This document shows positions 52,182 to 61,667 of a stretch of 64,000 bases of DNA, in pieces. The translations under genes were made by a program, and so were the position numbers. Origin of the DNA: Mucilaginibacter terrigena (GTDB lineage: Bacteria; Bacteroidota; Bacteroidia; Sphingobacteriales; Sphingobacteriaceae). A model generated the notes under the pieces. The model was not told the DNA's origin and did not search any database. It was given only the letters and a program-made list of their open reading frames with translations. Where the stretch lies: NCBI RefSeq assembly GCF_004168255.1, contig NZ_SEWG01000003.1, positions 558,001 to 622,000 on the forward strand, read 5' to 3'. Within the stretch, counting starts at the first letter, position 1. Each line of letters begins with the position of its first letter.

Positions 52182-53392
52182 ATTACAATGAACATAAAGT
52201 AAAGCTGGGTAAAGCGGAGCTTATTTCCGCCCAAGGCTACCTGAAAGATCCGGCCAATTTAATGTTCAATGATAAGCTGCAACGGTTGACAGACTTAACG
52301 AATCGCAATGAGCGCACCCAAGTAAATACGCTGCATGTTTCCTTGAATTTTGCAGTGAATGAAAACCTGGAGAAGGATGCACTACAGCAAATCGCCGATG
52401 ACTACATGGATGGTTTAGGTTTTGGTAAACAACCCTATTTGGTTTACCAGCATCATGATGCCGGACACCCACACCTGCATATTGTGACTACTAATATTGA
52501 GCCGGACGGCAAGCGTATTAGCTTTCATTTACTCGCAAACAGGGCTTCAGAAACCGCGAGAAAACAGGTTGAATTAACCTACAACTTAGTTAAGGCAGAA
52601 GATCAGGGTAAACAGCAAACCGTAATTAACAAGCCATTGCAACAGGTTAATTATGGAAAGTCTGAAATTAAAAGATCAATTACAAACGTTGTGAATGAGG
52701 TAGTAAAAGCGTACAAGTTTACAAGTATACCTGAACTGAATGCAGTACTAAATCAATACAATATCTCCGCTGATCGTGGGTCTAAGGATTCAAGAATGTA
52801 CGAAAAAAACGGGTTGGTTTATTGGGCACTTGATGCAAAAGGAAACAAACTTGGGGTGCCGATTAAGGCCAGCAGCATTTACGGAAAGCCAACTTTGAAG
52901 GCACTCGAAGACCGATTTCGATTGAATGAGGTGTTACGCAAACCTTTGAAAGAACAGGTTAAATCGAAAATTGACAAGGCATTATCGAGCCCGATTTCTA
53001 AGACTGCGTTTCAAAAGCAATTAAAAGAAGACGGCATTCAAGTTATTTTTAGGCAGAACGAAGAAGGTCGTTTATACGGGATTACTTTTGTAGACCACGG
53101 GTCGAAAGCGGTGTTTAACGGTAGCGATTTAGGTAAGCCCTACAGTGCTGCATCATTGATTAATTGGTTTAAAAATGATGAAATAAATCAAGGTCAACCA
53201 CTATTCAAAAAAGACAATATCGATAACCAGCCACAACAATTCACTGACAATATTTCAGCCTCAAACGCGACTGGTAACAACGGTAATTCATTACTAAACA
53301 TATTATTCAAAGAAGAACAACAGGATATGGCCGCTATCGGCAGACTGCAACAAAATAAACGTAAGAAGAAAAGAAAAGGCCACTCACTTTAA
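52136..53392 (+). CDS. mobA: Relaxase / mobilization nuclease
   Basis: A 418-residue relaxase that should nick oriT and stay covalently on the transferred strand. I start at the ATG at 52136; an upstream in-frame start at 52049 adds 29 residues encoded inside mobC and not expected in the family. The N terminus, MVAKIKTGRSISGAINYNEHK, has Tyr17 as the likely nicking residue. The three-histidine metal motif is HPHLH with His111, His113 and His115, after HHDAG at 106-110. The C-terminal third is Lys-rich and probably non-catalytic. The next gene encodes the coupling protein, 11 bases further on. Confidence 0.9.
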   Translation: MVAKIKTGRSISGAINYNEHKVKLGKAELISAQGYLKDPANLMFNDKLQRLTDLTNRNERTQVNTLHVSLNFAVNENLEKDALQQIADDYMDGLGFGKQPYLVYQHHDAGHPHLHIVTTNIEPDGKRISFHLLANRASETARKQVELTYNLVKAEDQGKQQTVINKPLQQVNYGKSEIKRSITNVVNEVVKAYKFTSIPELNAVLNQYNISADRGSKDSRMYEKNGLVYWALDAKGNKLGVPIKASSIYGKPTLKALEDRFRLNEVLRKPLKEQVKSKIDKALSSPISKTAFQKQLKEDGIQVIFRQNEEGRLYGITFVDHGSKAVFNGSDLGKPYSAASLINWFKNDEINQGQPLFKKDNIDNQPQQFTDNISASNATGNNGNSLLNILFKEEQQDMAAIGRLQQNKRKKKRKGHSL

Positions 53393-53403
53393 AATATACC
53401 AAT

Positions 53404-55341
53404 ATGCAAACAGGTGAAAACGAACAAGCCCTAAGAAAGATAATTGACTTTACCAGGCTTTTAAGTATTGCTATTTTGATAGTACATTTTTATTTAAGCT
53501 GTTATCCGGCTTTTCAGATTTTAGGTTTGACCAAGCCTTTTGTAAACCATATTTTATTGCCACTATCAAAGATGATAGTATTCACCAAAGTGCTGTATGC
53601 GAAATTGGCGGCACTCATTCTTTTAATGATTTCACTCGTGGGAAGTAAAGGGAAAAAGGATGAATCCATAAAGGCAAGCAGGATATTCATTTATTGTTTT
53701 ACTGGCGTGTTATTGTACTTTATCAGTACGCTGTTTCTTACGATACATTTTCCTGCAACAACGATAGCGGTTTTATATATTGGTTTAACTGTCATTGGTT
53801 ATATGCTATTACTTTCTGGGTTAAGCCTGCTTTTCAGAATGCTCAAACTTAACTTAGGTAAGGATATTTTTAATAAAGAAAATGAATCTTTCCCACAGGA
53901 AGAGCGGCTTTTGGAAAATGAATACTCCATCAATTTACCGGCAATTTATAATCTCAAAGGGAAAAGCCGCAAAAGCTGGATCAATATCATTAACCCGTTC
54001 AGAGGTACGTTAATTGGTGGCAGTCCGGGTTCGGGAAAATCCTATTTCGTAATCCGTCACATTATCACTCAGCATATTCAAAAAGGCTTTACCATGCTGG
54101 TCTATGATTTCAAATATGATGATCTGACCAAGATCGTCTATAATTCTCTACTGAAGTACGGACATTTATACAAAGTAAAGCCAACTCAATACATCATCAA
54201 TCTTGAAAATATTATCCATAGGGCTAATCCTTTAGAGCCGCACACCATGATGGATATTACTGATGCAATGGATTCAAGTCGTACCATCATGCTGGGCCTA
54301 AACCGCGAGTGGATTAAAAAACAGGGTGATTTCTTTGTTGAATCGCCAATCAACTTTATCACAGCGCTCATGTGGTTTTTAAAGAAATATGAAAACGGGC
54401 GTTATTGCACGTTGCCCCATGTTATAGAATTAGCGCAGGTAGAGTACAAAGACCTTTTTGAAGTATTGCTACAGGAACCCGAAATAGAAGTTTTGATCAA
54501 TCCTTTTGTTTCTGCCTGGCAAAATGAAGCTTACGAACAATTAGAAGGACAAATTGCAAGTGCCAAAATTAGTTTGGCGCGGTTGTCATCTCCACAATTG
54601 TATTATGTACTAAGTGGAAACGATTTTTCACTTGACATTAATAACCCAGATGAACCAAAAATAGTATGCCTCGCCAATAATCCCCAGAAATCTCAGGTTT
54701 ATGGTGCGGTTTTATCGCTTTATATTAACCGGATAAATAAACTTGTTAACAGGAAAAATCAACAGAAATGCAGTATGATTTTTGACGAATTTCCCACCAT
54801 TTATTTTAATGGTATTGATAACCTTATTGCGACTGCCAGATCTAATAAAGTTGCAGTTACTTTAGCTGTACAAGATTACAGCCAGCTTAAAAAAGACTAT
54901 GGCCGGGAACAGGCAGAAGTAATTTTAAATATTGTCGGCAACATTATTTTCGGCCAGGTAACAGGAGATACCGCTAAGCAACTATCAGAACGGTTTGGTA
55001 AGATCAATCAACAAAAGGAAAGTGTTTCAATAAATAGTCAAGACACTTCGATTAGCAAATCAACTCAACTTGATTTTGCGATACCCGTATCAAAAATATC
55101 AGGATTATCCTCGGGTGAATTTGTAGGTATGGTTGCTGATAATCCTGACAATAAGATCGATTTAAAGACTTTTCACAACTTGATACAAAACGATCACGAG
55201 GGAATCAGGCAAGAAGAAACCGGTTATCATCCTATACCAAACGTCCGTTCGGTTGACCAGGCGGAGATTTTGATGTCATACCATCAAATTAAGAGCGATA
55301 TTAAATTATTGGTTGATAGCGTATTAAGTAAACTATGTTGA
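53404..55341 (+). CDS. VirD4/TraG-type coupling ATPase
   Basis: A 645-residue membrane-anchored ATPase that brings the relaxase-DNA complex to the type IV secretion channel. Four hydrophobic segments lie within residues about 15-150. The motor domain has Walker A GGSPGSGKS at 205-213 and Walker B MIFDEFP at 458-464, followed by a helical ATARSNKVAVTLAVQDYSQL segment typical of the TraG/TraD recognition region. In Bacteroidota elements this gene is usually called mobC or BfmC in the mob operon. It follows the relaxase closely and is followed by a 96-base gap with the XRE operator. Confidence 0.9.
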   Translation: MQTGENEQALRKIIDFTRLLSIAILIVHFYLSCYPAFQILGLTKPFVNHILLPLSKMIVFTKVLYAKLAALILLMISLVGSKGKKDESIKASRIFIYCFTGVLLYFISTLFLTIHFPATTIAVLYIGLTVIGYMLLLSGLSLLFRMLKLNLGKDIFNKENESFPQEERLLENEYSINLPAIYNLKGKSRKSWINIINPFRGTLIGGSPGSGKSYFVIRHIITQHIQKGFTMLVYDFKYDDLTKIVYNSLLKYGHLYKVKPTQYIINLENIIHRANPLEPHTMMDITDAMDSSRTIMLGLNREWIKKQGDFFVESPINFITALMWFLKKYENGRYCTLPHVIELAQVEYKDLFEVLLQEPEIEVLINPFVSAWQNEAYEQLEGQIASAKISLARLSSPQLYYVLSGNDFSLDINNPDEPKIVCLANNPQKSQVYGAVLSLYINRINKLVNRKNQQKCSMIFDEFPTIYFNGIDNLIATARSNKVAVTLAVQDYSQLKKDYGREQAEVILNIVGNIIFGQVTGDTAKQLSERFGKINQQKESVSINSQDTSISKSTQLDFAIPVSKISGLSSGEFVGMVADNPDNKIDLKTFHNLIQNDHEGIRQEETGYHPIPNVRSVDQAEILMSYHQIKSDIKLLVDSVLSKLC

Positions 55342-55382
55342 ATAAAGAAATATTTTTGCTTTATATTTATTTGTAAGAATAA

Positions 55383-55400
55383 TACAACGCATCCGTTGTA
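55383..55400. promoter_or_regulatory. Inverted repeat upstream of the XRE gene
   Basis: TACAACG (55383-55389) and CGTTGTA (55394-55400) are perfect 7-bp arms around CATC. It begins 55 bases before the XRE regulator ATG, the common place for an autoregulatory operator. No second copy was noticed in the window. Confidence 0.5.
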
Positions 55401-55437
55401 CTAATTTCAATTGCTTTACTTTTCTTTTATACTTCCG

Positions 55438-55671
55438 ATGAATAAGGAAGTATTATTAAAAGACCTTGGCGAAAAGATCCGCATTGTTCGTAAGGATAAA
55501 GGGATTACGCAGGTGCAACTTGCTCATTCCATCGGAAAAGACCAGCAATCAATTCAACGTCTGGAAACAGGTAATATTAACCCCTCATATATTTACCTAC
55601 AGGAAATAGCCGAAGGTTTAAATACAAGCCTTGTGGATATGCTGAATACAGAATTGCCTGCAAAAACCTAA
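55438..55671 (+). CDS. XRE-family helix-turn-helix regulator
   Basis: A 77-residue protein with a single Cro/CI-type helix-turn-helix domain: LGEKIRIVRKDKGITQVQLA near 8-27, then GKDQQSIQRLETGNINPS. I choose the ATG at 55438; an upstream start at 55411 adds nine residues and crosses AT-rich sequence. A palindromic site lies about 55 bases upstream. Being located between the mobilisation module and RteC, it likely helps control transfer genes. A 127-base gap before rteC holds no visible structure. Confidence 0.85.
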   Translation: MNKEVLLKDLGEKIRIVRKDKGITQVQLAHSIGKDQQSIQRLETGNINPSYIYLQEIAEGLNTSLVDMLNTELPAKT

Positions 55672-55798
55672 TTGAAACTAAACATATTGTCTGATTTTCA
55701 TTAATTACAGTAGCGTAGTTAAGATTTGCTGTACATGATGATTTTTTTAAGACTTACGCTATAAATATTTTGTAAATCTAAACCTATCTAACCTTATC

Positions 55799-56668
55799 AT
55801 GAGAACTTATACAGAGCGTTTCTATAACGCCTTAGAAAACCAATTAAACGAAGTTTCTATAAATGGGGAATCTTTAGCAGATCAGTACAAAACTTCTATT
55901 CAGCTATGTAAAAAAGCGATGGATAAATTAAAGAATTACATATCAAGCTATTCATTCGAGAGCCAGGAGGAGGAAATCTATTTTTTCAAGGTTCTTAAAC
56001 CTCAATTTTATAGCAAATACATTTACTTTATAAACGTTTACAAGTTTATTATGCAAGCGCCCCCAGGCGGAGAAGGAATAATAAAGGATTTTATCAATTT
56101 CGAATTAGCGGACATAAAACGATTTTTTGACCACAATCAAACCTTTTATCAATATTACCGCTCAGGGTCTACACAAATGGACGAATTCTATTTTACTCGC
56201 GGAGGATTTGATGTGCATGTTGATCTGGAGGAATTTGAAGAAGATGAACAGTATTCTACAAGTCACGATTACAAGTTGTCCAAGATTATTGCTAACGAAA
56301 AATATCAGGACTTCCTGAACCTTGAACTTCAAAAGGCAATGGAACATGACGACACACCGCCGGAAATGGGGCTTGAATTACCGCTTACATGGACTTTCAA
56401 CAAGACAGATCTTGTTGAACTTATTTATGCTTTAGTTGCATTGGGCGTTTTTAATAACGGAAATACTGAGATCAAATCAGTTGTCGGCTTTTTTCAGACT
56501 GTATTTCATGTTAATCTTGGTTCCTACTATCACAAATACCTTGATATAGTCAAGCGTAAAAAGGAACGAACAGCATTTTTGGACAAACTTAAACTTGCCA
56601 TGCTGAAAAGAATTGAAGAAAAGCTCGATGAAGAAGCCACATCTCAACAAAAGTTAAAATTTGGTTAA
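55799..56668 (+). CDS. rteC: RteC-like regulator
   Basis: A 289-residue protein with the RteC pattern: an early helical region, SYSFESQEEEIYFFKVLKP near 50-68, and the C-terminal LPLTWTFNKTDLVELIYALV, VVGFFQTVFHVNLG and YLDIVKRKKERTAFLD segments, which form the DNA-binding part. In CTnDOT, RteC activates excision in response to tetracycline through RteA/RteB; those two sensor genes are not seen here. The tra operon starts 150 bases downstream on the same strand, with the conserved 28-bp motif between, so RteC is a good candidate for its control. Confidence 0.88.
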   Translation: MRTYTERFYNALENQLNEVSINGESLADQYKTSIQLCKKAMDKLKNYISSYSFESQEEEIYFFKVLKPQFYSKYIYFINVYKFIMQAPPGGEGIIKDFINFELADIKRFFDHNQTFYQYYRSGSTQMDEFYFTRGGFDVHVDLEEFEEDEQYSTSHDYKLSKIIANEKYQDFLNLELQKAMEHDDTPPEMGLELPLTWTFNKTDLVELIYALVALGVFNNGNTEIKSVVGFFQTVFHVNLGSYYHKYLDIVKRKKERTAFLDKLKLAMLKRIEEKLDEEATSQQKLKFG

Positions 56669-56720
56669 ATTTTAACCTATTAATTTTCAGTTATTTATAA
56701 GTCAAATGGAAATAAAAAAT

Positions 56721-56749
56721 ACCTAACTTAGGTATAAGTGGTGAAAAAA
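56721..56749. promoter_or_regulatory. Element-specific motif, copy 2, upstream of the tra operon
   Basis: The perfect dyad ACCTAA-C-TTAGGT (56721-56733) is followed by ATAAGTGGTGAAAAAA. It matches the copy at 49724 at 24 of 28 positions. It lies about 70 bases before the first gene of the tra operon. Together they look like binding sites for one element-encoded regulator that controls both the early and the transfer transcripts. Confidence 0.55.
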
Positions 56750-56819
56750 TATTTTTTACTACCCCAACCTTTGCTTTCACAATCACTGCATGGTGCGGTG
56801 AGGCTTAAAGCAAAGCAAT

Positions 56820-57350
56820 ATGTTGTCTTCTATTTCCTGGCAGCACTATCTCGCAGCCGTTGTTATCATCACTGTTTCATACTACCTGTACGTTGTTCTC
56901 AGGTATTACCAAAAAGAGATAAGTGTTTTATTTAACCACAAGACACGAAACGCTGATATTTTTTCGGCAATTCGCCCCTCAGCAATTTCTATTATAGGTC
57001 AGGCCAAACCGGATAATGGCGTATCTATTGGCGAAACACAGAGCCTGCCGTTTACTGATGTTTTGCCAGATGATCCAAACGATGCCATTACTGATTCGAA
57101 TCAAACTTCCGACAGTCAGAATGATCCTGAATCAGAATTAGTATCGGAAGTTGGTAACCTGATTCAAGCATTTAAAGACGTTGATAATAAGCAGGAGTTT
57201 ATAACACTGGTTGGGATTTTGGTCAACTCTTATAAAAGGTTTGAGGAGCAAATAGATCTCCCGGCTGCGCTAAGCCGCGTGGTTGAAAATTCTAAAGAAA
57301 AATTAAAATTCACTGTTGCCTTATCAGATTTTCAAAACACCTGGGCTTAG
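56820..57350 (+). CDS. Membrane-anchored element protein of unknown function
   Basis: The 176-residue protein has one N-terminal transmembrane segment (residues about 9-28) followed by an acidic, flexible linker rich in Asp, Asn and Ser (about 60-105) and a C-terminal helical part. I do not recognise it, but it occupies the position of TraD-like genes at the start of CTnDOT-type tra operons. The start ATG at 56820 is preceded by GCAAAGCAAT with no clear ribosome site. It is followed by traE after 32 bases. A role as a channel accessory protein is a guess. Confidence 0.5.
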   Translation: MLSSISWQHYLAAVVIITVSYYLYVVLRYYQKEISVLFNHKTRNADIFSAIRPSAISIIGQAKPDNGVSIGETQSLPFTDVLPDDPNDAITDSNQTSDSQNDPESELVSEVGNLIQAFKDVDNKQEFITLVGILVNSYKRFEEQIDLPAALSRVVENSKEKLKFTVALSDFQNTWA

Positions 57351-57382
57351 GCAATTATCCATTTAATTCAAATACAAATAAT

Positions 57383-57721
57383 ATGAAATCTCAAAAAACG
57401 AACTGCCGTTCGAGGGCGGTTAGCCTTTTCAGGCGCCTTATGGCCATCATTGCGTTGATCTTAATTTCCGTAAGCCTGTATGCACAGGATGGAAATTCCG
57501 GTATATCCGCAGCCACAAGTCAGGTAAAAAGTTATTTTTCAACCGGTACAAGCTTAATGTACGCGATCGGTGCTATTGTCGGTCTTGTTGGTGCCATAAA
57601 AGTTTACAAAAAGTGGAACGATGGCGACCACGATACAGGAAAAGTCGCATCAAGCTGGTTCGGCAGCTGTATTTTTTTAGTTGTAGTCTCAACTGTATTA
57701 AAATCATTTTTTGGAGTTTAA
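57383..57721 (+). CDS. traE: TraE, DUF4134 conjugation membrane protein
   Basis: A 112-residue protein with a signal-like N terminus (residues about 15-35, ending SLYAQ) and two transmembrane segments in the pattern MYAIGAIVGLVGAIKVYKKW and then GSCIFLVVVSTVLKSFFGV. This is the DUF4134 family, called TraE in Bacteroidota conjugative transposons, and resembles VirB2-type pilin precursors. Its place directly before TraF and TraG is the standard order. The mature form may build the conjugation pilus. Assignment is strong from sequence and order. Confidence 0.88.
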   Translation: MKSQKTNCRSRAVSLFRRLMAIIALILISVSLYAQDGNSGISAATSQVKSYFSTGTSLMYAIGAIVGLVGAIKVYKKWNDGDHDTGKVASSWFGSCIFLVVVSTVLKSFFGV

Positions 57722-57733
57722 GCGACAGCAATC

Positions 57734-58048
57734 ATGGCCTTATATCAAATCAACAAAGGAATTAATAAGCCGATTGAATTTAAGGGATTAAAAGCACAGT
57801 ATATCGGCTACCTGGCCGGAGGATTGGTTTTGTTACTAATTGGTTTTGCTGTTATGTATATCGTGGGAGTGCCTGTAATGATTTGCATTCTATTAATATC
57901 CATATTAGGCAGCGCTCTATTTTACCAGGTTTTTAAAATGAGCCATAAATACGGCGAGCATGGTTTAATGAAAAAAGCAGCCAAAAGGTACTTACCTGAT
58001 TATTTAAAGTTTACGACTCGAAAAATCTTTTTAAAATTAAAGAAATAG
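57734..58048 (+). CDS. traF: TraF, DUF4133 conjugation membrane protein
   Basis: The 104-residue protein begins MALYQINKGINKPIEFKGL, has two hydrophobic segments near residues 27-46 and 49-66, and a basic C terminus. This is the DUF4133 family, TraF of CTnDOT-like elements, comparable to VirB3 of type IV secretion. It lies 12 bases after traE and two bases before traG, matching the VirB2-VirB3-VirB4 order. It is an inner-membrane component that should bind the TraG ATPase. Confidence 0.9.
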   Translation: MALYQINKGINKPIEFKGLKAQYIGYLAGGLVLLLIGFAVMYIVGVPVMICILLISILGSALFYQVFKMSHKYGEHGLMKKAAKRYLPDYLKFTTRKIFLKLKK

Positions 58049-58050
58049 AC

Positions 58051-60540
58051 ATGGCATCACATAGCAAAGCAGAGCAGGTTTTTCCTGTATACAAGGTAGA
58101 AAATCAATGTATGGTTTCCGTGCAAGGTGATTTAACTATTGGCTTCAAGGTAAACCTGCCTGAAATATTCACCTTATCTAACGATGAATATATGGCATTT
58201 CACGAAGTTTTAATTAAGGCTTTAAGATTGCTCCCTAAAAACACTGTTTTTCATAAGCAGGATTGGTTTATTAATGAACAGTATGAAGCGGTATTTGCCA
58301 AGGATAACGGTGCAAGTGTTAAAACTTTCCTATCACATTCCAGTGAACGTTATTTTAATGAACGGGCTTACCTTCATCATCACTGCCATATTTATTTAAC
58401 TAAAAAGCCGGACAAATTTAAACAGTACTCAAGTGCGACCAGCCTATTAATGCGAAAAAGAGTTGTACCCATACAAACGACTTGCGATGAATTATTCCGG
58501 GACTTTTTAGATAGCGCGGGGCAATTTGTTCGTGTACTGGAGGATAGTGGTTTGATTTCTTTGAAAAGATTATCTGATGGTGAATTAACCGGCACTCTTC
58601 AAAATCCAGGAATATTAGAGCAATATTGTTTTCTACTGAATAAGGATCAGGCCCCTGTTGTAAAAGACATCCATATAGCTGACGAGATAAGAATTGGTGA
58701 CAGTAACTGCCAGATTTATACCCTTAGCGATGTTGAAGACCTTCCGGCGCTGTGCGGGCCACGTATCACTTATGATAAATATAGCACTGATAAGACAAAA
58801 TTTAGCACTGGATTCGCGACACCTATTGGCACTTTGCTTAAATGTAATCACTTGTATAATCAATACATTTTTATCGGGGACAGTCAGCAAACAATCAAGA
58901 AATTGGAAGCAAAGAAATTAAGGCTTCAATCTCTTTCGGCTTATTCACGTGAAAATGCAATTGGCCGTGATGCAACACATGATTTTTTAAATGAAGCGAT
59001 CAGCCAACAACGGTTGCCTGTAAAAGCGCATTTCAATATTTTGGCATGGACTGACAACCGTGATAATTTAAAGGATCTCAAAAACAAGGTTAGTTCATCC
59101 CTGGCCCAGATGGATGCGCAGCCCAAACAGGAAACTGACGGAGCAGCGCAAATATGGTGGGCCGGTTTGCCCGGTAATGAAGCCAGTTTCCCAATGAACG
59201 ACACCTTTGATACGTTCGTTGAACAAGCTACCTGCTTTTTGAATTTAGAAACAAACTATCAATCAAGTATAAGCCCTTGTGGTATTCGCCTTGGCGACCG
59301 ATTATCAGGCAAGCCGGTACACGTTGATATCAGTGATGACCCTATGACTAAGGGTATTACCACCAACAGGAACAAATTTATCTTAGGTCCGTCAGGTAGT
59401 GGTAAATCTTTCTTTACAAACCACATGCTGCGCAGTTATTTTGAACAGGGTTCCCATGTAGTTATTGTAGATGTAGGACATAGTTACCAGGGCTTATGTG
59501 AATTTGTAGGAGGTTATTACTTTACATACACGGAAGACAAACCGATCAGCTTTAATCCATTTTATGTTCCTGAAGGCGATAACCTGGACACAGAAAAGCG
59601 AGAAAGCATTAAAGCCATGATTCTTGCCTTGTGGAAAAAGGAGGATGAGGGAGTGCAGAGGTCTGAATACGTCGCTATTTCGGACGCTTTGTACCATTAT
59701 TATGAGAAGTTAAAAGTTCAACCCGAGATATTTCCATGCTTTGATAGCTTCTATGAATTTTTATCTGTTGAATTTTATGAAACCATGAAGCAATCAAAAG
59801 TAAAAGATATACGTTTTGATATAGATAACATGCTGTTTGTATTGAAACCATACTACAAAGGCGGTGAATATTCCTATCTGCTGAATGCAAAAGAAAATCT
59901 TGACTTGTTGCAAAAGCGCTTTATTGTCTTTGAATTAGATAATATCAAAGATCATCCTATTCTATTTCCGGTAGTTACTTTAATCATTATGGAGACCTTC
60001 GTATCCAAAATGCGCAAACTAAATAAAGATACCCGCAAAATGATCCTGATTGAAGAAGCCTGGAAGGCGATTGCTCGGGAAGGAATGGCAGAATATATTA
60101 AGTACTTATTTAAAACAGTCCGTAAATATTTTGGTGAAGCGTTGGTGGTTACCCAGGATATAGAAGATATAATCAGCTCTCCTGTTGTCAAGCAGGCTAT
60201 TATCAATAATAGTGATTGTAAAATATTACTTGACCAGCGTAAGTATCAAAATGACTTTCCAAAAATTCAGCAATTATTAGGGATTACAGATAAGGAAACT
60301 GCCCTAATAATGAGTATGAACCGGAATAATGACCAAAGTTTGAAATACAAAGAAGTCTTCATCAGCCTTAACGGCCAACTATCTAAAGTTTATCGAACTG
60401 AAGTAAGCCGTGAGGAATATTGGACTTATACTACAGAATCTGCGGAAAAAGCCAAAGTTCATGCCTATGCTAAAAAGTATGGCAGTATGCAATTAGGCAT
60501 AGCCGCAATAGTCAGGGAAGAATTAGAACAAGCAGCATAA
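58051..60540 (+). CDS. traG: TraG, VirB4-type conjugation ATPase
   Basis: This 829-residue ATPase powers assembly of the conjugation channel and pilus. Residues 1 to about 400 are the VirB4 N-terminal domain; the motor has Walker A GPSGSGKS at 446-453 and Walker B KMILIEEAWKAI near 661-672. The C-terminal part has an SSPVVKQAIINNSDCKILL segment typical of TraG of Bacteroidota conjugative transposons. Length is normal for the family (about 800-830). It is followed by a small lipoprotein gene after 16 bases and then the TraI-like genes. Confidence 0.93.
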   Translation: MASHSKAEQVFPVYKVENQCMVSVQGDLTIGFKVNLPEIFTLSNDEYMAFHEVLIKALRLLPKNTVFHKQDWFINEQYEAVFAKDNGASVKTFLSHSSERYFNERAYLHHHCHIYLTKKPDKFKQYSSATSLLMRKRVVPIQTTCDELFRDFLDSAGQFVRVLEDSGLISLKRLSDGELTGTLQNPGILEQYCFLLNKDQAPVVKDIHIADEIRIGDSNCQIYTLSDVEDLPALCGPRITYDKYSTDKTKFSTGFATPIGTLLKCNHLYNQYIFIGDSQQTIKKLEAKKLRLQSLSAYSRENAIGRDATHDFLNEAISQQRLPVKAHFNILAWTDNRDNLKDLKNKVSSSLAQMDAQPKQETDGAAQIWWAGLPGNEASFPMNDTFDTFVEQATCFLNLETNYQSSISPCGIRLGDRLSGKPVHVDISDDPMTKGITTNRNKFILGPSGSGKSFFTNHMLRSYFEQGSHVVIVDVGHSYQGLCEFVGGYYFTYTEDKPISFNPFYVPEGDNLDTEKRESIKAMILALWKKEDEGVQRSEYVAISDALYHYYEKLKVQPEIFPCFDSFYEFLSVEFYETMKQSKVKDIRFDIDNMLFVLKPYYKGGEYSYLLNAKENLDLLQKRFIVFELDNIKDHPILFPVVTLIIMETFVSKMRKLNKDTRKMILIEEAWKAIAREGMAEYIKYLFKTVRKYFGEALVVTQDIEDIISSPVVKQAIINNSDCKILLDQRKYQNDFPKIQQLLGITDKETALIMSMNRNNDQSLKYKEVFISLNGQLSKVYRTEVSREEYWTYTTESAEKAKVHAYAKKYGSMQLGIAAIVREELEQAA

Positions 60541-60556
60541 CTTAAAATCATAAATT

Positions 60557-60928
60557 ATGAAAGTATCAACCATTTTAATCGCTTTAACTATTATCTCGCT
60601 ATATAGTTGCAGTACTGCCACGAAGAAAACTGATATTACAGGTACATACGTTACCCAATTTAAAAACGACTATAGTTTCACAGCTGATACATTAATTGTA
60701 ACAAGTGAAGCAAATTCTCAAACCTTTAACATTGAAAGACGAACAGGCTTTAATAAAATAAGGGATGGTAAAACATTTCCGAAGGAATTTAAGTCAAAAA
60801 AGTGGGTTTCCTCATATGACGCTGAAAAGCAATTGTTGCAAGAAACAGAATTAGGTAAACAAATCTCCGTATTGCCGGAAAAGCAGGTTCTGAAACTCGG
60901 TGACACTGAATACCAAAAAGTAAAATAA
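60557..60928 (+). CDS. Small lipoprotein in the tra operon
   Basis: The 123-residue protein has a signal peptide ending ISLYSC with the lipid Cys at about residue 18, then a small beta-rich domain (TDITGTYVTQFKNDYSF, later TEYQKVK). No domain is recognised with certainty. It sits between the VirB4-like ATPase and the TraI-like genes, a place where several conjugation systems encode a small lipoprotein for entry exclusion (for example TrbK of RP4). That role is an analogy, not something shown here. Confidence 0.6.
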   Translation: MKVSTILIALTIISLYSCSTATKKTDITGTYVTQFKNDYSFTADTLIVTSEANSQTFNIERRTGFNKIRDGKTFPKEFKSKKWVSSYDAEKQLLQETELGKQISVLPEKQVLKLGDTEYQKVK

Positions 60929-60983
60929 CAGCAGTAAATTCTTGAATTAATTAACTGGCCATTTGACCAGAACGGGAGGCCCT

Positions 60984-61667
60984 ATGAAAAAATTTAAGCA
61001 AACATTAATAATACTTTCTGTAACAACGGCGCTTTTGACAAATGCAAAACCTGCAAATGCGCAGTTTGTGATTGGGGAGGTTATTAAGCTAACTGTTACA
61101 AAAATCATAAAAGCCATTGACCTAAAAGTTCAGCGTATGCAAAACAAAACGATATGGCTTCAGAATGCACAAAAGGTAATTGAAAACCAGTTGTCCAAAA
61201 CTAAGCTAACTGAGATTTCGGGATGGACGGAACAACAAAGATCACTTTATAGCGATTACTATGCCGAATTGGGGAAGATCAAATCAGTTATTACTAAGTA
61301 TCAGCGAATAAAGGATATCACCCTAAAACAAGCCGCTTTAGTTAGAGAGTATAAAAGAGCATGGAACTTGTTTAGGCAGGATAGCCATTTCAATCCGCAG
61401 GAATTGGATTATATGCAAAAGGTTTATACAGGGATATTAGACGCCAGTGTTAAAAATCTGGATGAGATCATGATGGTTGTAAGCCCCGCTAAAACCCAAA
61501 TGACGGATGAACAACGTTTGGAATTGATTAATACTGCCAGCAATCATCTTGATGAAAATTACAACGATCTCCACCAATTTAATAATCAAGGCATTCAATT
61601 GAGTTTGCAACGGAGCAAGGATTTAAATGATAGCCGGTCCATCAAAAAGCTTTATGGAATCAATTAA
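60984..61667 (+). CDS. traI: TraI-like conjugation protein, paralogue 1
   Basis: A 227-residue exported, mostly helical protein. I start at the ATG at 60984, preceded by GGGAGG at 60974-60979, giving a signal peptide ending NAKPANAQ; an upstream start at 60963 adds seven non-signal residues. The N-terminal part VIGEVIKLTVTKIIKAIDL followed by a long helix and the C-terminal KNLDEIMMVVSPAKTQMTDE with the LYGIN end fit the DUF4141 TraI family, similar to VirB5/TrbJ proteins. The two following genes encode proteins with the same C-terminal pattern, so this is the first of a tandem triplet. Confidence 0.75.
   Translation: MKKFKQTLIILSVTTALLTNAKPANAQFVIGEVIKLTVTKIIKAIDLKVQRMQNKTIWLQNAQKVIENQLSKTKLTEISGWTEQQRSLYSDYYAELGKIKSVITKYQRIKDITLKQAALVREYKRAWNLFRQDSHFNPQELDYMQKVYTGILDASVKNLDEIMMVVSPAKTQMTDEQRLELINTASNHLDENYNDLHQFNNQGIQLSLQRSKDLNDSRSIKKLYGIN

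Noticed and set aside
56738..56935. A 65-residue frame starting GTG inside the second 28-bp motif
   Set aside because: It overlaps the start of the next gene in another frame and has no family features; the conserved bases are better explained as a control site.
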